A model generated the notes under the pieces. That model had not been told where the DNA came from. It did not search any database and was given only the letters and a program-made list of their open reading frames with translations. A program made the position numbers and the translations under genes. From contig JAHCLQ010000884.1 in assembly GCA_023678885.1 (NCBI GenBank), positions 1-64,000 of the forward strand: DNA of 64,000 bases. Direction: 5' to 3'. The stretch comes from Pogostemon cablin. Its lineage: Eukaryota; Streptophyta; Magnoliopsida; Lamiales; Lamiaceae. Shown here piece after piece: positions 31,227 to 47,100 of this stretch; position 1 is the stretch's first letter, and each line of letters starts with the position of its first letter.

Positions 31227-34200
31227 ATCCATATTTACTTCATTTTAATGCATATTTACCTCATTACGATCAACATTTCCTTCATTTCAATTCATATTTC
31301 TTTCGTTTCGATGCATATTTACTTCATTTTGATGCATATTTGCTTCATTACGATCAACATTTCCTTTTTTTCGATGCATATTTACTTTATTTTTATTCAT
31401 ATTTTCTTCATTTTGATGCATATTTCCTTTATTAAGATCAATATTTCCTTCGTTTTGATGCATATTTTCTTCATTTTGACGCATATTTACTTCATCACGA
31501 TCAATATTTCCTTCGTTTTGATACATATTATTTAATTTTGATGCATATTTACTTCATTACGATCAATATTTTCTTGTTTCGATGTATATTTCCTTCATTT
31601 CGATTCATATTTACTTAATTTAGATGCATATTTACTTCGATTCGATGCATATTTCCTTCATTTTGATGCATATTTACTTCATTACGATCAAAATTTCCTT
31701 TTTTATGCATATTTCCTTCATTTTAATGAATATTTACCTCATTACGATCAATATTTACTTTGTTTCGATTCATATTTCTTTCGTTTCGATTCATATTTAC
31801 TTCATTTTGATGCATGTTTACTTCGTACGATCAACATTTCCTTCGTTTCGATGCATATTTACTTCATTTTTATGCATATTTATTTCATTTTGATGCATAT
31901 TTACTTCATTACGATAAACATTTCCTTTGTTTCGATGCATGTTTCCTACATTTCGACGCATATTTCCTTTGTTTCGATGTATATTTACTTCGTTTTGAAG
32001 CATATTTACTTCATTACGTTCAATATTTCCTTCGTTTTGATGCATATTTACTTCATTTTGATGCATATTTACTTCATTACGATCAATATTTTCTTCGTTT
32101 CGATGTATATTTCCTTCATTTCGATGCATATTTACTTCATTTAGATGCAAATTTACTTCGTTTCGATGCATATTTCCTTCATTTTGATGCATATTTACTT
32201 CATTACGATCAATATTTTCTTCGTTTCGATGTATATTTCCTTCATTTCGATGTATATTTACTTCATTTAGATGCAAATTTACTTCGTTTCGATGCATATT
32301 TCCTTCATTTTGATGCTTATTTAGTTCATTTCGATGCATATTTCCTTCATTACGATCAACATTTCCTTCGTTTTGAAGCATATATCCTTCATTTTGATGC
32401 ATATTTACTTTATTACGATCAATATTTCCTTCGTTTTGATGCATATTTACTTCATTTTGATGCATATTTACTTCATTACGATCAACATTTTCTTCGTTTC
32501 GATGTATAATTTCTTCATTTCGATGCATATTTACTTCATTTAGATGCAAAATTACTTCGTTTCGATGCATATTTCCTTCATTTTGATGCATATTTACTTC
32601 ATTACGATCAACATTTCCTTCATTTTTATGCATGTTTCCTTCATGTTGATGCATATTTACTTCATTACGATCAATATTTCCTTTGTTTCGATGCATATTT
32701 ACTTCATTTTAAAGCATATTTTCCTCATTACGATCAACATTTCCTTCGTTTCAATTCATATTTATTTCATTTCGATGCATATTTACTTAATTTTGATGCA
32801 TATTTACTTCGTTACGACGAACATTTCTTTCGTTTCGATGTATATTTCCTAAATTTTTATGCATATTTTCTTCATTTTGATGCATATTTACTTCATTACG
32901 ATCAACATTTTTACTTCATTACGATCAACATTTCCTTTGTTTCGATGCTTATTTCCTTCATTTCCACGCATATTTCTTTAGTTTCGATGTATATTTACTT
33001 CATTTTGATGTATTTTTACTTCATTTCGATACATATTTCCTTTATTTTGATGCATATTTACTTCATTACGATCAAGATTTCCTTCGTTTTTATGCATATT
33101 TACTTCATTTTGATGCATATTTTTTTCGTTTCGATTGATATTTACTTCATTTTGATGCGTATTTAAAAATTACGATCAACGTTTCCTTCGTTTCGAGGCA
33201 TATTTACTTTATTTTGAAGGATATTTATCTCATTACGATCAACATTTCCTTTGTTTCAATTCATATTTCTTTCGTTTCGGATCATATTTACTTCATTTTG
33301 ATGCATATTTACTTCGTTACGATCAACATTTCCTTCGTTTTGATGCATATTTACTTCATTTTTATGCATATTTCCTTCATTTTGATGCATATTTACTTCA
33401 TTACGATCAACATTTTTACTTCATTACGATCAACATTTACTTTGTTTCGATGCATATTTCCTTCATTTTGATGCATATTTCCTCTGTTTTGTGTATATTT
33501 ACTTCATTTTGATGTATTTTTACTTCATTTCGATGCATATTTCCTTTATTTTGACGCATATTTAATTCATTACGACCAACATTTCATTCGTTTTATGCAT
33601 ATTTATTTCGTTTTGATGCATATTTCTTCCGTTTCGATTGATATTTACTTCATTTTGATGCGTATTTACTAAATTACGATCAATATTTCCTTCGTTTCGA
33701 TGCATATTTACTTCATTTTGATGGATATTTACTTTATTACGATCAACATTTCTTTCATTTCAATGCATATTTACTTCATTTTGATGCATATTTACTTCAT
33801 TACGATCAACATTTCCTTTGATTCAATGCATAATTCCGTCATTTATATGCATATTTCCTTTGTTTCGATGTATATTTACTTTATTATGATGCATATTTAA
33901 TTCATTTCGATGCATATTTCCTTCATTACGGTCAACATTTCCTTCATTAAGATGCATATTTCCTTCATTTTGATGCATATTTACTTCATTACGATCAATA
34001 TTTCATTCGTTTTAATGCATATTTACTTCATTTTGATGCATATTTACTTCATTACGATCAACATTTTCTTCGTTTCGATTTATATTTCCTTCATTTCGAT
34101 GCATATTTACTTCATTTAGATGCATATTTACTTCGTTTTGATGCGTATTTCTTTCATTTTGATACATATTTACTTCATTACGTTCAACTTTTCCTTCGTT

Positions 34201-37200
34201 TTTATGCATATTTCCTTCATTTTGATGCTATTTACTTCATTACGACTAACATTTCCTTAGTTTCGATGCATATTTACTTCATTTTAATGCATATTTACCT
34301 CATTATGATCAACATTTCCTTCATTTCAATTCATATTTCTTTCGTTTCGATGCATATTTACTTCATTTTTATGCATATTTGCTTCATTACGATCAACATT
34401 TTCTTTTTTTCGATGCATATTTACTTTATTTTATGCATATTTTCTTCATTTTGATGCGTATTTCCTTCATTAAAATCAATATTTCCTTCGTTTTGATGCA
34501 TGTTTTCTTTATTTTGACGCATATTTACTTCATTACGATCAATATTTCCTTCGTTTTGATACATATTTACTTAATTTTTATGCATATTTACTTCATAACG
34601 ATCAATATTTTCTTGTTTCGATGTATATTTCCTTCATTTCGATTCATATTTACTTAATTTAGATGCATATTTACTTCGATTCGATGCATATTTCCTTCAT
34701 TTTGATGCATATTTACTTCATTACGATCAAAATTTCCTTTTTTTTTATGCATACTTCCTTCATTTTAATAAATATTTACCTCATTACGATCAACATTTCC
34801 TTTGTTTCGATGCATATTTCCTTCATTTCGAGGCATATTTCCTTTGTTTTGATGTATATTTCCTTCATTTTGATGCATATTTACTTCATTACGATCAACA
34901 TTTTTACTTCATTACGATCAACATTTACTTTGTTTCGATGCATATTTCCTTCATTTCGATGCATATTTCCTCTGTTTTGTGTATATTTACTTCATTTTGA
35001 TGTATTTTTACTTCATTTCGATGCATATTTCCTTTATTTTGACGCATATTTACTTCATTACGACCAACATTTCATTCGTTTTATGCATATTTATTTCGTT
35101 TTGATGCATATTTCTTCCGTTTCGATTGATATTTACTTCATTTTGATGCGTATTTACTAAATTACGATCAATATTTCTTTCGTTTCGATGCATATTTACA
35201 TCATTTTGATGGATATTTACTTTATTAAGATCAACATTTCTTTCGTTTCAATGCATATTTACTTCATTACGATCAATATTTTCTTGTTTCGATGTATATT
35301 TCCTTCATTTCGATTCATATTTACTTAATTTAGATGCATATTTACTTCGATTCGATGCATATTTCCTTCATTTTGATGCATATTTACTTCATTACGATCA
35401 AAATTTCCTTATTTTATGCATATTTCCTTCATTTTAATGAATATTTACCTCATTACGATCAATATTTACTTTGTTTCGATTCATATTTCTTTCGTTTCGA
35501 TTCATATTTACTTCATTTTGATGCATGTTTACTTCGTTACGATCAACATTTCCTTCGTTTCGATGCATATTTACTTCATTTTTATGCATATTTCTTTCAT
35601 TTTGATGCATATTTACTTCATTACGATAAACATTTCCTTTGTTTCGATGCATATTTCCTACATTTCGACGCATATTTCCTTTGTTTCGATGTATATTTAC
35701 TTCGTTTTGAAGCATATTTACTTCATTACGATCAATATTTCCTTCGTTTTGATGCATATTTACTTCATTTTGATGCATATTTACTTCATTACGATCAATA
35801 TTTTCTTCGTTTCGATGTATATTTCCTTCATTTCGATGTATATTTACTTCATTTAGATGCAAATTTACTTCGTTTCGATGCATATTTCTTTTATTTTGAT
35901 GCATATTTAGTTCATTTCGATGCATATTTCCTTCATTACGATCAACATTTCCTTCGTTTTGAAGCATATATCCTTCATTTTGATGCATATTTACTTTATT
36001 ACGATCAATATTTCCTTCGTTTTGATGCATCTTTACTTCATTTTGATGCATATTTACTTCATTACGATCAACATTTTCTTCGTTTCGATGTATATTTTCT
36101 TCATTTCGATGCATATTTACTTCATTTAGATTAAAATTACTTCGTTTCGATGCATATTTCCTTCATTTTGATGCATATTTACTTCATTACGATCAACATT
36201 TCCTTCATTTTTATGCATGTTTCCTTCATGTTGATGCATATTTACTTCATTACGATCAATATTTCCTTTGTTTCGATGCATATTTACTTCATTTTAATGC
36301 ATATTTTCCTCATTACGATTAACATTTCCTTCGTTTCAATTCATATTTCTTTCATTTCGATGCATATTTACTTAATTTTGATGCATATTTACTTCGTTAC
36401 GATGAACATTTTTATGCATATTTTCTTCATTTTGATGCATATTTACTTCATTACGATCAACATTTTTACTTCATTACGATCAACATTTCCTTTGTTTCGA
36501 TGCTTATTTCCTTCATTTCGACGCATATTTCTTTAGTTTCGATGTATATTTACTTCATTTTGATGTATTTTTACTTCATTTCGATGCATATTTCCATTAT
36601 TTTGATGCATATTTACTTCATTACGATCAAGATTTCCTTCGTTTTTATGCATATTTACTTCATTTTGATGCATATTTCTTTCGTTTCGATTGATATTTAC
36701 TTCATTTTGATGCGTATTTACTAAATTACGATCAACGTTTCCTTCGTTTCGAGGCATATTTACTTTATTTTGAAGGATATTTATCTCATTACGATCAACA
36801 TTTCCTTTGTTTCAATTCATATTTCTTTCGTTTCGGTTCATATTTACTTCATTTTGATGCATATTTACTTCGTTACGATCAACATTTCCTTCGTTTCGAT
36901 GCATATTTACTTCATTTTTATGCATGTTTCCTTCATTTTGATGCATATTTACTTCATTACGATCAACATTTTTACTTCATTACGATCAACATTTACTTTG
37001 TTTCGATGCATATTTCCTTCATTTCGATGCATATTTCCTCTGTTTTGTGTATATTTACTTCATTTTGATGTATTTTACTTCATTTCGATGCATATTTCCT
37101 TTATTTTGACGCATATTTACTTCATTACGACCAACATTTCATTCGTTTTTATGCATATTTATTTCGTTTTGATGCATATTTCTTTCGTTTCGATTGATAT

Positions 37201-37250
37201 TTACTTCATTTTGATGCGTATTTACTAAATTACGATCAATATTTCCTTCG
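31227..37250 (+). repeat. Mosaic block with 3.55-3.7-kb spacing
   Basis: The first ~400 bp repeat the start of the 4,111-bp family (31,287 with 12,493). The order then changes near 31,690. Within the block 31,624 aligns with 35,334 (offset 3,710), while 32,945 aligns with 36,500, 33,214 with 36,770 and 33,700 with 37,256 (offset about 3,556). The block is therefore about one and a half diverged copies of a ~3.6-kb HOR. Small indels accumulate, for example a shortened GTATTTAAAAATTACG near 33,160. Confidence 0.75.
32058..32309 (+). repeat. 126-bp (six-monomer) local tandem duplication
   Basis: A six-monomer segment starting with CGATGTATATTTCC at 32,101 is repeated at 32,227, 126 bp later, with few differences. 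The duplicated segment includes an ATGCAAATTT monomer. The related block at 25.3-26.0 kb has only one copy, which accounts for the 126-bp offset shift between the two regions. The outer limits are uncertain by about a monomer. Confidence 0.82.
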
Positions 37251-38740
37251 TTTCGATGCATATTTACTTCATTTTGATGGATATTTACTTTATTACGATC
37301 AACATTTCTTTCATTTCAATGCATATTTACTTCATTTTGATGCATATTTACTTCATTACGATCAACATTTCCTTTGATTCAATGCATAATTCCGTCATTT
37401 ATATGCATATTTTCTTTGTTTCGATGTATATTTACTTTATTTTGATGCATATTTAATTCATTTCGATCCATATTTCCTTCATTACGGTCAACATTTCCTT
37501 CATTAAGATGCATATTTCCTTCATTTTGATGCATATTTACTTCATTACGATCAATATTTCATTCGTTTTGATGCATATTTACTTCATTTTGATGCATATT
37601 TACTTCATTACGATCAATATTTTCTTCGTTTCGATTTATATTTCCTTCATTTCGTTGCATATTTACTTCATTTAGATACATATTTACTTCGTTTTGATGT
37701 GTATTTCTTTCATTTTGATACATATTTACTTCATTACGTTCAACTTTTCCTTCGTTTTTATGCATATTTCTTTCATTTTGATGCTATTTACTTCATTACG
37801 ACCAACATTTCCTTAGTTTCGATGCATATTTACTTCATTTTAATGCATATTTACCTCATTACGATCAACATTTCCTTCATTTCAATTCATATTTCTTTCG
37901 TTTCGATGCATATTTACTTCATTATGATGCATATTTGCTTCATTACGATCAACATTTCCTTTTTTCGATGCATATTTACTTTATTTTATGCATATTTTCT
38001 TCATTTTGATGCATATTTCCTTCATTAAGATCAACATTTCTTTTGTTTTGATGCATATTTCCTTTATTTTGACGCATATTTACTTCATCACGATCAATAT
38101 TTCCTTCGTTTTGATACATATTTACTTAATTTTGATGCATATTTACTTCATTACGATCAATATTTTCTTGTTTCGATGTATATTTCCTTCATTTCGATTC
38201 ATATTTACTTAATTTAGACGCATATTTACTTCGATTCGATGCATACTTCCTTCATTTTGATGCATATTTACTTCATTACGATCAAAATTTCCTTTTTTAT
38301 ACATATTTCCTTCATTTTAATGAATATTTACCTTATTACGATCAACATTTCCTTTGTTTCGATGCATATTTCCTTCATTTCGACGCATATTTCCTTTGTT
38401 TCGATGTATATTTACTTCATTTTGATGCATATTTACTTCATTACGATCAACATTTTTACTTCATTACGATCAACATTTCCTTTGTTTCGATGCATATATC
38501 CTTCATTTCGATGCATATTTCCTCTGTTTTGTGTATATTTACTTCATTTTGATGTATTTTTACTTCATTTCGATGCATATATCCTTTATTTTGACGCATA
38601 TTTACTTCATTACGACCAACATTTCATTCGTTTTTATGCATATTTATTTCGTTTTGATGCATATTTCTTTCGTTTTGATTGATATTTACTTCATTTTGAT
38701 GCGTATTTACTAAATTACGATCAATATTTCCTTCGTTTCG
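37251..38740 (+). repeat. 1,485-bp HOR, first of about three adjacent units
   Basis: Aligns with the next unit at 1,485 bp (37,256 with 38,741). The landmark ATATTTGCTTC falls at 37,931, 39,416 and 40,901, giving two spacings of 1,485. The unit is 70 monomers plus 15 bp. This first unit is slightly more diverged and lies just outside the 5,425-bp super-repeat. Spacings near 1,470-1,485 also separate GATTCAATGCATAATTCC-type markers elsewhere (about 7,150 to 8,616 to 10,100, and 13,460 to 14,945), so this may be an old intermediate unit of the array. Confidence 0.82.
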
Positions 38741-41700
38741 ATGCATATTTACTTCATTTTGATGGATATTTACTTTATTACGATCAACATTTCTTTCATT
38801 TCAATGCATATTTACTTCATTTTGATGCATATTTACTTCATTACGATCAACATTTCCTTTGATTCAATGCATAATTCCGTCATTTATATGCATATTTCCA
38901 TTGTTTCGATGTATATTTACTTTATTTTGATGCATATTTAATTCATTTCGATGCATATTTCCTTCATTACGGTCAACATTTCCTTCATTAAGATGCATAT
39001 TTCCTTCATTATGATGCATATTTACTTCATTACGATCAATATTTCATTCGTTTTGATGCATATTTACTTAATTTTGATGCATATTTACTTCATTACGATC
39101 AACATTTTCTTCGTTTCGATTTATATTTCTTTCATTTCGATGCATATTTACTTCATTTAGATGCATATTTACTTCGTTTTGATGCGTATTTCTTTCATTT
39201 TGATACATATTTACTTCATTACGTTCAACTTTTCCTTCGTTTTTATGCATATTTCCTTCATTTTGATGCTATTTACTTCATTACGACCAACATTTCCTTA
39301 GTTTCGATGCATATTTACTTCATTTTAATGCATAATTACCTCATTACGATCAACATTTCCTTCATTTCAATTCATATTTCTTTCGTTTCGATGCATATTT
39401 ACTTCATTATGATGCATATTTGCTTCATTACGATCAACATTTCCTTTTTTCGATGCATATTTACTTTATTTTATGCATATTTTCTTCATTTTGATGCATA
39501 TTTCCTGCATTAAGATCAACATTTCTTTTGTTTTGATGCATATTTCCTTTATTTTGACGCATATTTACTTCATCACGATCAATATTTCCTTCGTTTTGAT
39601 ACATATTTACTTAATTTAAATGCATATTTACTTCATTACGATCAATATTTTCTTGTTTCGATGTATATTTCCTTCATTTCGATTCATATTTACTTAATTT
39701 AGACGCATATTTACTTCGATTCGATGCATATTTCCTTCATTTTGATGCATATTTACTTCATTACGATCAAAATTTCCTGTTTTATACATATTTCCTTCAT
39801 TTTAATGAATATTTACCTTATTACGATCAACATTTCCTTTGTTTCGATGCATATTTCCTTCATTTCGACGCATATTTCCTTTGTTTCGATGTATATTTAC
39901 TTCATTTTGATGCATATTTACTTCATTACGATCAACATTTTTACTTCATTACGATCAACATTTCCTTTGTTTCGATGCATATATCCTTCATTTCGATGCA
40001 TATTTCCTCTGTTTTGTGTATATTTACTTCATTTTGATGTATTTTTACTTCATTTCGATGCATATTTCCTTTATTTTGACGCATATTTACTTCATTACGA
40101 CCAACATTTCATTCGTTTTTATGCATATTTATTTCGTTTTGATGCATATTTCTTTCGTTTTGATTGATATTTACTTCATTTTGATGCGTATTTACTAAAT
40201 TACGATCAATATTTCCTTCGTTTCGATGCATATTTTCTTCATTTTGATGGATATTTACTTTATTACGATCAACATTTCTTTCATTTCAATGCATATTTAC
40301 TTCATTTTGATGCATATTTACTTCATTACGATCAACATTTCCTTTGATTCAATGCATAATTCCGTCATTTATATGCATATTTCATTTGTTTCGATGTATA
40401 TTTACTTTATTTTGATGCATATTTAATTCATTTCGATGCATATTTCCTTCATTACGGTCAACATTTCCTTCATTAAGATGCATATTTCCTTCATTTTGAT
40501 GCATATTTACTTCATTACGATCAATATTTCATTCGTTTTGATGCATATTTACTTCATTTTGATGCATATTTACTTCATTACAATCAACATTTTCTTCGTT
40601 TCGATTTATATTTCCTTCATTTCGATGCATATTTACTTCATTTAGATGCATATTTACTTCGTTTTGATGCGTATTTCTTTCATTTTGATACATATTTACT
40701 TCATTACGTTCAACTTTTCCTTCGTTTTTATGCATATTTCCTTCATTTTGATGCTATTTACTTCATTACGACCAACATTTCCTTAGTTTCGATGCATATT
40801 TACTTCATTTTAATGCATATTTACCTCATTACGATCAACATTTCCTTCATTTCAATTCATATTTCTTTCGTTTCGATGCATATTTACTTCATTATGATGC
40901 ATATTTGCTTCATTACGATCAACATTTCCTTTTTTTCGATGCATATTTACTTTATTTTATGCATATTTTCTTCATTTTGATGCATATATCATTCATTAAG
41001 AACAACATTTCTTTTGTTATGATGTATATTTCCTTTATTTTGACGCATATTTACTTCATCACGATCAATATTTCCTTCGTTTTGATACATATTTACTTAA
41101 TTTTGATACATATTTACTTCATTACGATCAATATTTTCTTGTTTCGATGTATATTTCCTTTATTTCGATTCATATTTACTTAATTTAGATGCATATTTAC
41201 TTCTATTCGATGCATATTTCCTTCATTTTGATGCATATTTACTTCATTACGATCAAAATTTCCTTTTTTTATACATATTTCCTTCATTTTAATGAATATT
41301 TACCTTATTACAATCAACATTTCCTTTGTTTCGATGCATATTTCCTTCATTTCGACGCATATTTCCTTTGTTTCGATGTATATTTACTTCATTTTGATGC
41401 ATATTTACTTCATTACGATCAACATTTTTACTTCATTACGATCAACATTTCCTTTGTTTCGCTGCATATATCCTTCATTTCGATGCATATTTCCTCTGTT
41501 TTGTGTATATTTACTTCATTTTGATGTATTTTTACTTCATTTCGATGCATATTTCCTTTATTTTGATGCATATTTACTTCATTACGACCAACATTTCATT
41601 CGTTTTTATGCATATTTATTTCGTTTTTGTGCGTATTTTTTTCTTTTCGATTGATATTTACTTCATTTTGATGCGTATTTACTAAATTACGATCAATATT

Positions 41701-44165
41701 TTTTTCGTTTTGATGCATATTAACTTCATTTTGAAGGATATTTACTTTATTAAGATCAACATTTCTTTCGTTTCAATGCATATTTACTTCATTTTGATGC
41801 ATATTTACTTCATTACGATCAACATTTCCTTTAATTCAATGCATAATTCCGACATTTCCAAGCATATTTAATTTGTTTCGATATATATTTACTTTATTTT
41901 GATTAATATTTACTTCATTTCGATGCATATTTCCTTCATCACGATCAACATTTCCTTCATTATGATGCATATTTCCTTCATTTTGATGCATATTTACTTC
42001 ATTACGATCACTATTTCATCGTTTTGATGCATATTTACTTCATTTTGATGCATTTTTAATTCATTACAATCAACATTTTCTTCGTTTTGATGTATATTTC
42101 CTTCATTTCGATGCATATTTACTTCATTTTGATGCATATTTACTTCGTTTCCAGGCATATTTCTTTCATTTTGATACATATTTACTTATATACGTTCAAC
42201 ATTTCCTTCATTTTTATGCATATTTCCTTCATTTTGATGCATATTTACTTCATTACGATCAACATTTCCTTTATTTCGATGGATATTTACTTCATTTTAA
42301 TGCATATTTACCTCATTACGATCAACATTTCCTTCATTTCAATTCATATTTCTTTTGTTTCGATGCATATTTACTTCATTTTGATGCATATTTACTTCAT
42401 TACGATCAACATTTCCTTTTTTTCGATGCAAATTTCTTTATTTTTATGCATATTTTCTTCATTTTGATGCATATTTCCTTCATTAAGATCAATATTTCCT
42501 TCGTTTTGATACATATTTACTTAATTTTAATGCATATTTCCATCATGTTGATGCATATTTACTTCATCACGATCAATATTTCCTTCCTTTTGATACATAT
42601 TTACTTAATTTTGATGCATATTTACTTCATTACGATCAACATTTTCTTGTTTCGATGTATATTTCCTTCATTTCGATGCATATTTACTTAATTTAGATGC
42701 ATATTTACTTCGTTTCGATGCATATTTCCTTCATTTTGATGCATATTTACTTCATTACAATCAAAATTTCCTTTGTTTTTATGCATATTTCCTTCATTTT
42801 AATGAATATTTACCTAATTACGATCAATATTTCCTTTGTTTCGATTCATATTTCTTTCGTTTCGATTCATATTTACTTCATTTTGTTGCATGTTTACTTC
42901 GTTACGATCAACATTTCCTTCGTTTCGATGCATATTTACTTCATTTTTATGCATATTTCTTTCATTTTGATGCATATTTACTTCATTACGATCAACATTT
43001 CCTTTGTTTCGATGCATATTTCTTTCATTTCGACGCATATTTCCTTTGTTTCGATGTATATTTACTTCATTTTGATGTATTTTTACTTCATTTCGCTGCA
43101 TATTTCCTTTATTTTGATGCATATTTACTTCATCACGACCTACATTTCATTCGTTTTTATGCATATTTATTTTGTTTTGTTGCATATTTCTTTCGTTTCA
43201 ATGCATCTTTACTTCATTTTGATGCATATTTACATTATTATGATCAACATTTCCTTTGATATGATGCATAATTCCATCATTTCCATACATATTTCCTTTG
43301 TTTCGATGTATATTTACTTCATTTTGATGCATATTTATTTCATTTCGATGCATATTTCCTTCATTACGATCAACATTTCCTTCGTTTTGATGTATATTTC
43401 CTTCATTTTGATGCATATTTACTTCATTACGATCAATATTTCCTTCGTTTTTATCCATATTTACTTCATTTTGATGCATATTTACTTCATTACGATCAAC
43501 TTTTTCTTCGTTTCGATGTATATTTCCTTCATTTCGATGCATATTTACTTCATTTAGATGCATATTTCCTTCATTTTGGTGCATATTTACTTCATTACGA
43601 TCAACATTTCCTTCGTTTTTATGCATGTTTCCTTCATTTTGATGCATATTTACTTCATTACGATCAACATTTCCTTCGTTTCGATGCATATTTACTTCAT
43701 TTTAATACATATTTATCTCATTACGATCAACATTTCCTTCATTTCAAATCATATTTCTTTCGTTTCGATGCAAATTTACTTCATTTTGATGCATATTTAC
43801 TTCATTACGATCAACAATTCCTTCGTTTCGATGCATATTTACTTCATTTTTATGCATATTTCCTTCATTTTGATGCATATTTACTTCATTACGATCAACA
43901 TTCCTTTGTTTCGATGCATATTTACTTCATTTCGATGCATATTACCTTTGTTTTGATGTATATTTACTTCATTTTGATGTATTTTTACTTCATTTCGCTG
44001 CATATTTCCTTTATTTTGATGCATATTTACTTCATTACGACCAACATTTCATTCGTTTTTATGCATATTTATCTCGTTTTGAAGCATATTTCTTTCGTTT
44101 TTATTGATATTTACTTCATTTTGATGCGTATTTACTAAATTACGATCAACATTTCCTTCGTTTTG
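38741..44165 (+). repeat. 5,425-bp super-repeat, copy 1 (two 1,485-bp units plus ~2.45 kb)
   Basis: The copy contains two 1,485-bp units (about 38,741-40,225 and 40,226-41,710) followed by about 2.45 kb whose order resembles part of the 4,111-bp family (42,697 resembles 14,257). The whole recurs 5,425 bp downstream: 39,307 with 44,732, 40,436 with 45,861, 41,503 with 46,928 and 42,697 with 48,122. This is a nested three-level arrangement: 21 bp, 1,485 bp, 5,425 bp. Confidence 0.9.
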
Positions 44166-47100
44166 ATGCATATTTACTTCATTTTAATGAATATTTACTT
44201 TATTACGATCAACATTTCTTTCGTTTCAATGCATATTTACTTCATTTTGATGCATATTTACTTCATTACGATCAACATTTCCTTTGATTCAATGCATAAT
44301 TCCGTCATTTATATGCATATTTCCATTGTTTCGATGTATATTTACTTTATTTTGATGCATATTTAATTCATTTCGATGCATATTTCCTTCATTACGGTCA
44401 ACATTTCCTTCATTAAGATGCATATTTCCTTCATTATGATGCATATTTACTTCATTACGATCAATATTTCATTCGTTTTGATGCATATTTACTTAATTTT
44501 GATGCATATTTACTTCATTACGATCAACATTTTCTTCGTTTCGATTTATATTTCCTTCATTTCGATGCATATTTACTTCATTTAGATGCATATTTACTTC
44601 GTTTTGATGCGTATTTCTTTCATTTTGATACATATTTACTTCATTACGTTCAACTTTTCCTTCGTTTTTATGCATATTTCCTTCATTTTGATGCTATTTA
44701 CTTCATTACGACCAACATTTCCTTAGTTTCGATGCATATTTACTTCATTTTAATGCATAATTACCTCATTACGATCAACATTTCCTTCATTTCAATTCAT
44801 ATTTCTTTCGTTTCGATGCATATTTACTTCATTATGATGCATATTTGCTTCATTACGATCAACATTTCCTTTTTTCGATGCATATTTACTTTATTTTATG
44901 CATATTTTCTTCATTTTGATGCATATTTCCTGCATTAAGATCAACATTTCTTTTGTTTTGATGCATATTTCCTTTATTTTGACGCATATTTACTTCATCA
45001 CGATCAATATTTCCTTCGTTTTGATACATATTTACTTAATTTAAATGCATATTTACTTCATTACGATCAATATTTTCTTGTTTCGATGTATATTTCCTTC
45101 ATTTCGATTCATATTTACTTAATTTAGACGCATATTTACTTCGATTCGATGCATATTTCCTTCATTTTGATGCATATTTACTTCATTACGATCAAAATTT
45201 CCTGTTTTATACATATTTCCTTCATTTTAATGAATATTTACCTTATTACGATCAACATTTCCTTTGTTTCGATGCATATTTCCTTCATTTCGACGCATAT
45301 TTCCTTTGTTTCGATGTATATTTACTTCATTTTGATGCATATTTACTTCATTACGATCAACATTTTTACTTCATTACGATCAACATTTCCTTTGTTTCGA
45401 TGCATATATCCTTCATTTCGATGCATATTTCCTCTGTTTTGTGTATATTTACTTCATTTTGATGTATTTTTACTTCATTTCGATGCATATTTCCTTTATT
45501 TTGACGCATATTTACTTCATTACGACCAACATTTCATTCGTTTTTATGCATATTTATTTCGTTTTGATGCATATTTCTTTCGTTTTGATTGATATTTACT
45601 TCATTTTGATGCGTATTTACTAAATTACGATCAATATTTCCTTCGTTTCGATGCATATTTTCTTCATTTTGATGGATATTTACTTTATTACGATCAACAT
45701 TTCTTTCATTTCAATGCATATTTACTTCATTTTGATGCATATTTACTTCATTACGATCAACATTTCCTTTGATTCAATGCATAATTCCGTCATTTATATG
45801 CATATTTCATTTGTTTCGATGTATATTTACTTTATTTTGATGCATATTTAATTCATTTCGATGCATATTTCCTTCATTACGGTCAACATTTCCTTCATTA
45901 AGATGCATATTTCCTTCATTTTGATGCATATTTACTTCATTACGATCAATATTTCATTCGTTTTGATGCATATTTACTTCATTTTGATGCATATTTACTT
46001 CATTACAATCAACATTTTCTTCGTTTCGATTTATATTTCCTTCATTTCGATGCATATTTACTTCATTTAGATGCATATTTACTTCGTTTTGATGCGTATT
46101 TCTTTCATTTTGATACATATTTACTTCATTACGTTCAACTTTTCCTTCGTTTTTATGCATATTTCCTTCATTTTGATGCTATTTACTTCATTACGACCAA
46201 CATTTCCTTAGTTTCGATGCATATTTACTTCATTTTAATGCATATTTACCTCATTACGATCAACATTTCCTTCATTTCAATTCATATTTCTTTCGTTTCG
46301 ATGCATATTTACTTCATTATGATGCATATTTGCTTCATTACGATCAACATTTCCTTTTTTTCGATGCATATTTACTTTATTTTATGCATATTTTCTTCAT
46401 TTTGATGCATATATCATTCATTAAGAACAACATTTCTTTTGTTATGATGTATATTTCCTTTATTTTGACGCATATTTACTTCATCACGATCAATATTTCC
46501 TTCGTTTTGATACATATTTACTTAATTTTGATACATATTTACTTCATTACGATCAATATTTTCTTGTTTCGATGTATATTTCCTTTATTTCGATTCATAT
46601 TTACTTAATTTAGATGCATATTTACTTCTATTCGATGCATATTTCCTTCATTTTGATGCATATTTACTTCATTACGATCAAAATTTCCTTTTTTTATACA
46701 TATTTCCTTCATTTTAATGAATATTTACCTTATTACAATCAACATTTCCTTTGTTTCGATGCATATTTCCTTCATTTCGACGCATATTTCTTTTGTTTCG
46801 ATGTATATTTACTTCATTTTGATGCATATTTACTTCATTACGATCAACATTTTTACTTCATTACGATCAACATTTCCTTTGTTTCGCTGCATATATCCTT
46901 CATTTCGATGCATATTTCCTCTGTTTTGTGTATATTTACTTCATTTTGATGTATTTTTACTTCATTTCGATGCATATTTCCTTTATTTTGATGCATATTT
47001 ACTTCATTACGACCAACATTTCATTCGTTTTTATGCATATTTATTTCGTTTTTGTGCGTATTTTTTTCTTTTCGATTGATATTTACTTCATTTTGATGCG

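Noticed and set aside
31818..32696. Minus-strand open frame of 292 codons with Asn/Glu/His-rich heptads (also 25,277-26,029 and 35,434-36,114)
   Set aside because: It looks like a soluble repeat protein, but the same peptide appears wherever the monomer lacks a stop. The 292- and 250-codon versions differ only by the six-monomer duplication, and several HOR periods do not keep frame. No promoter, splice or terminal exon is visible.
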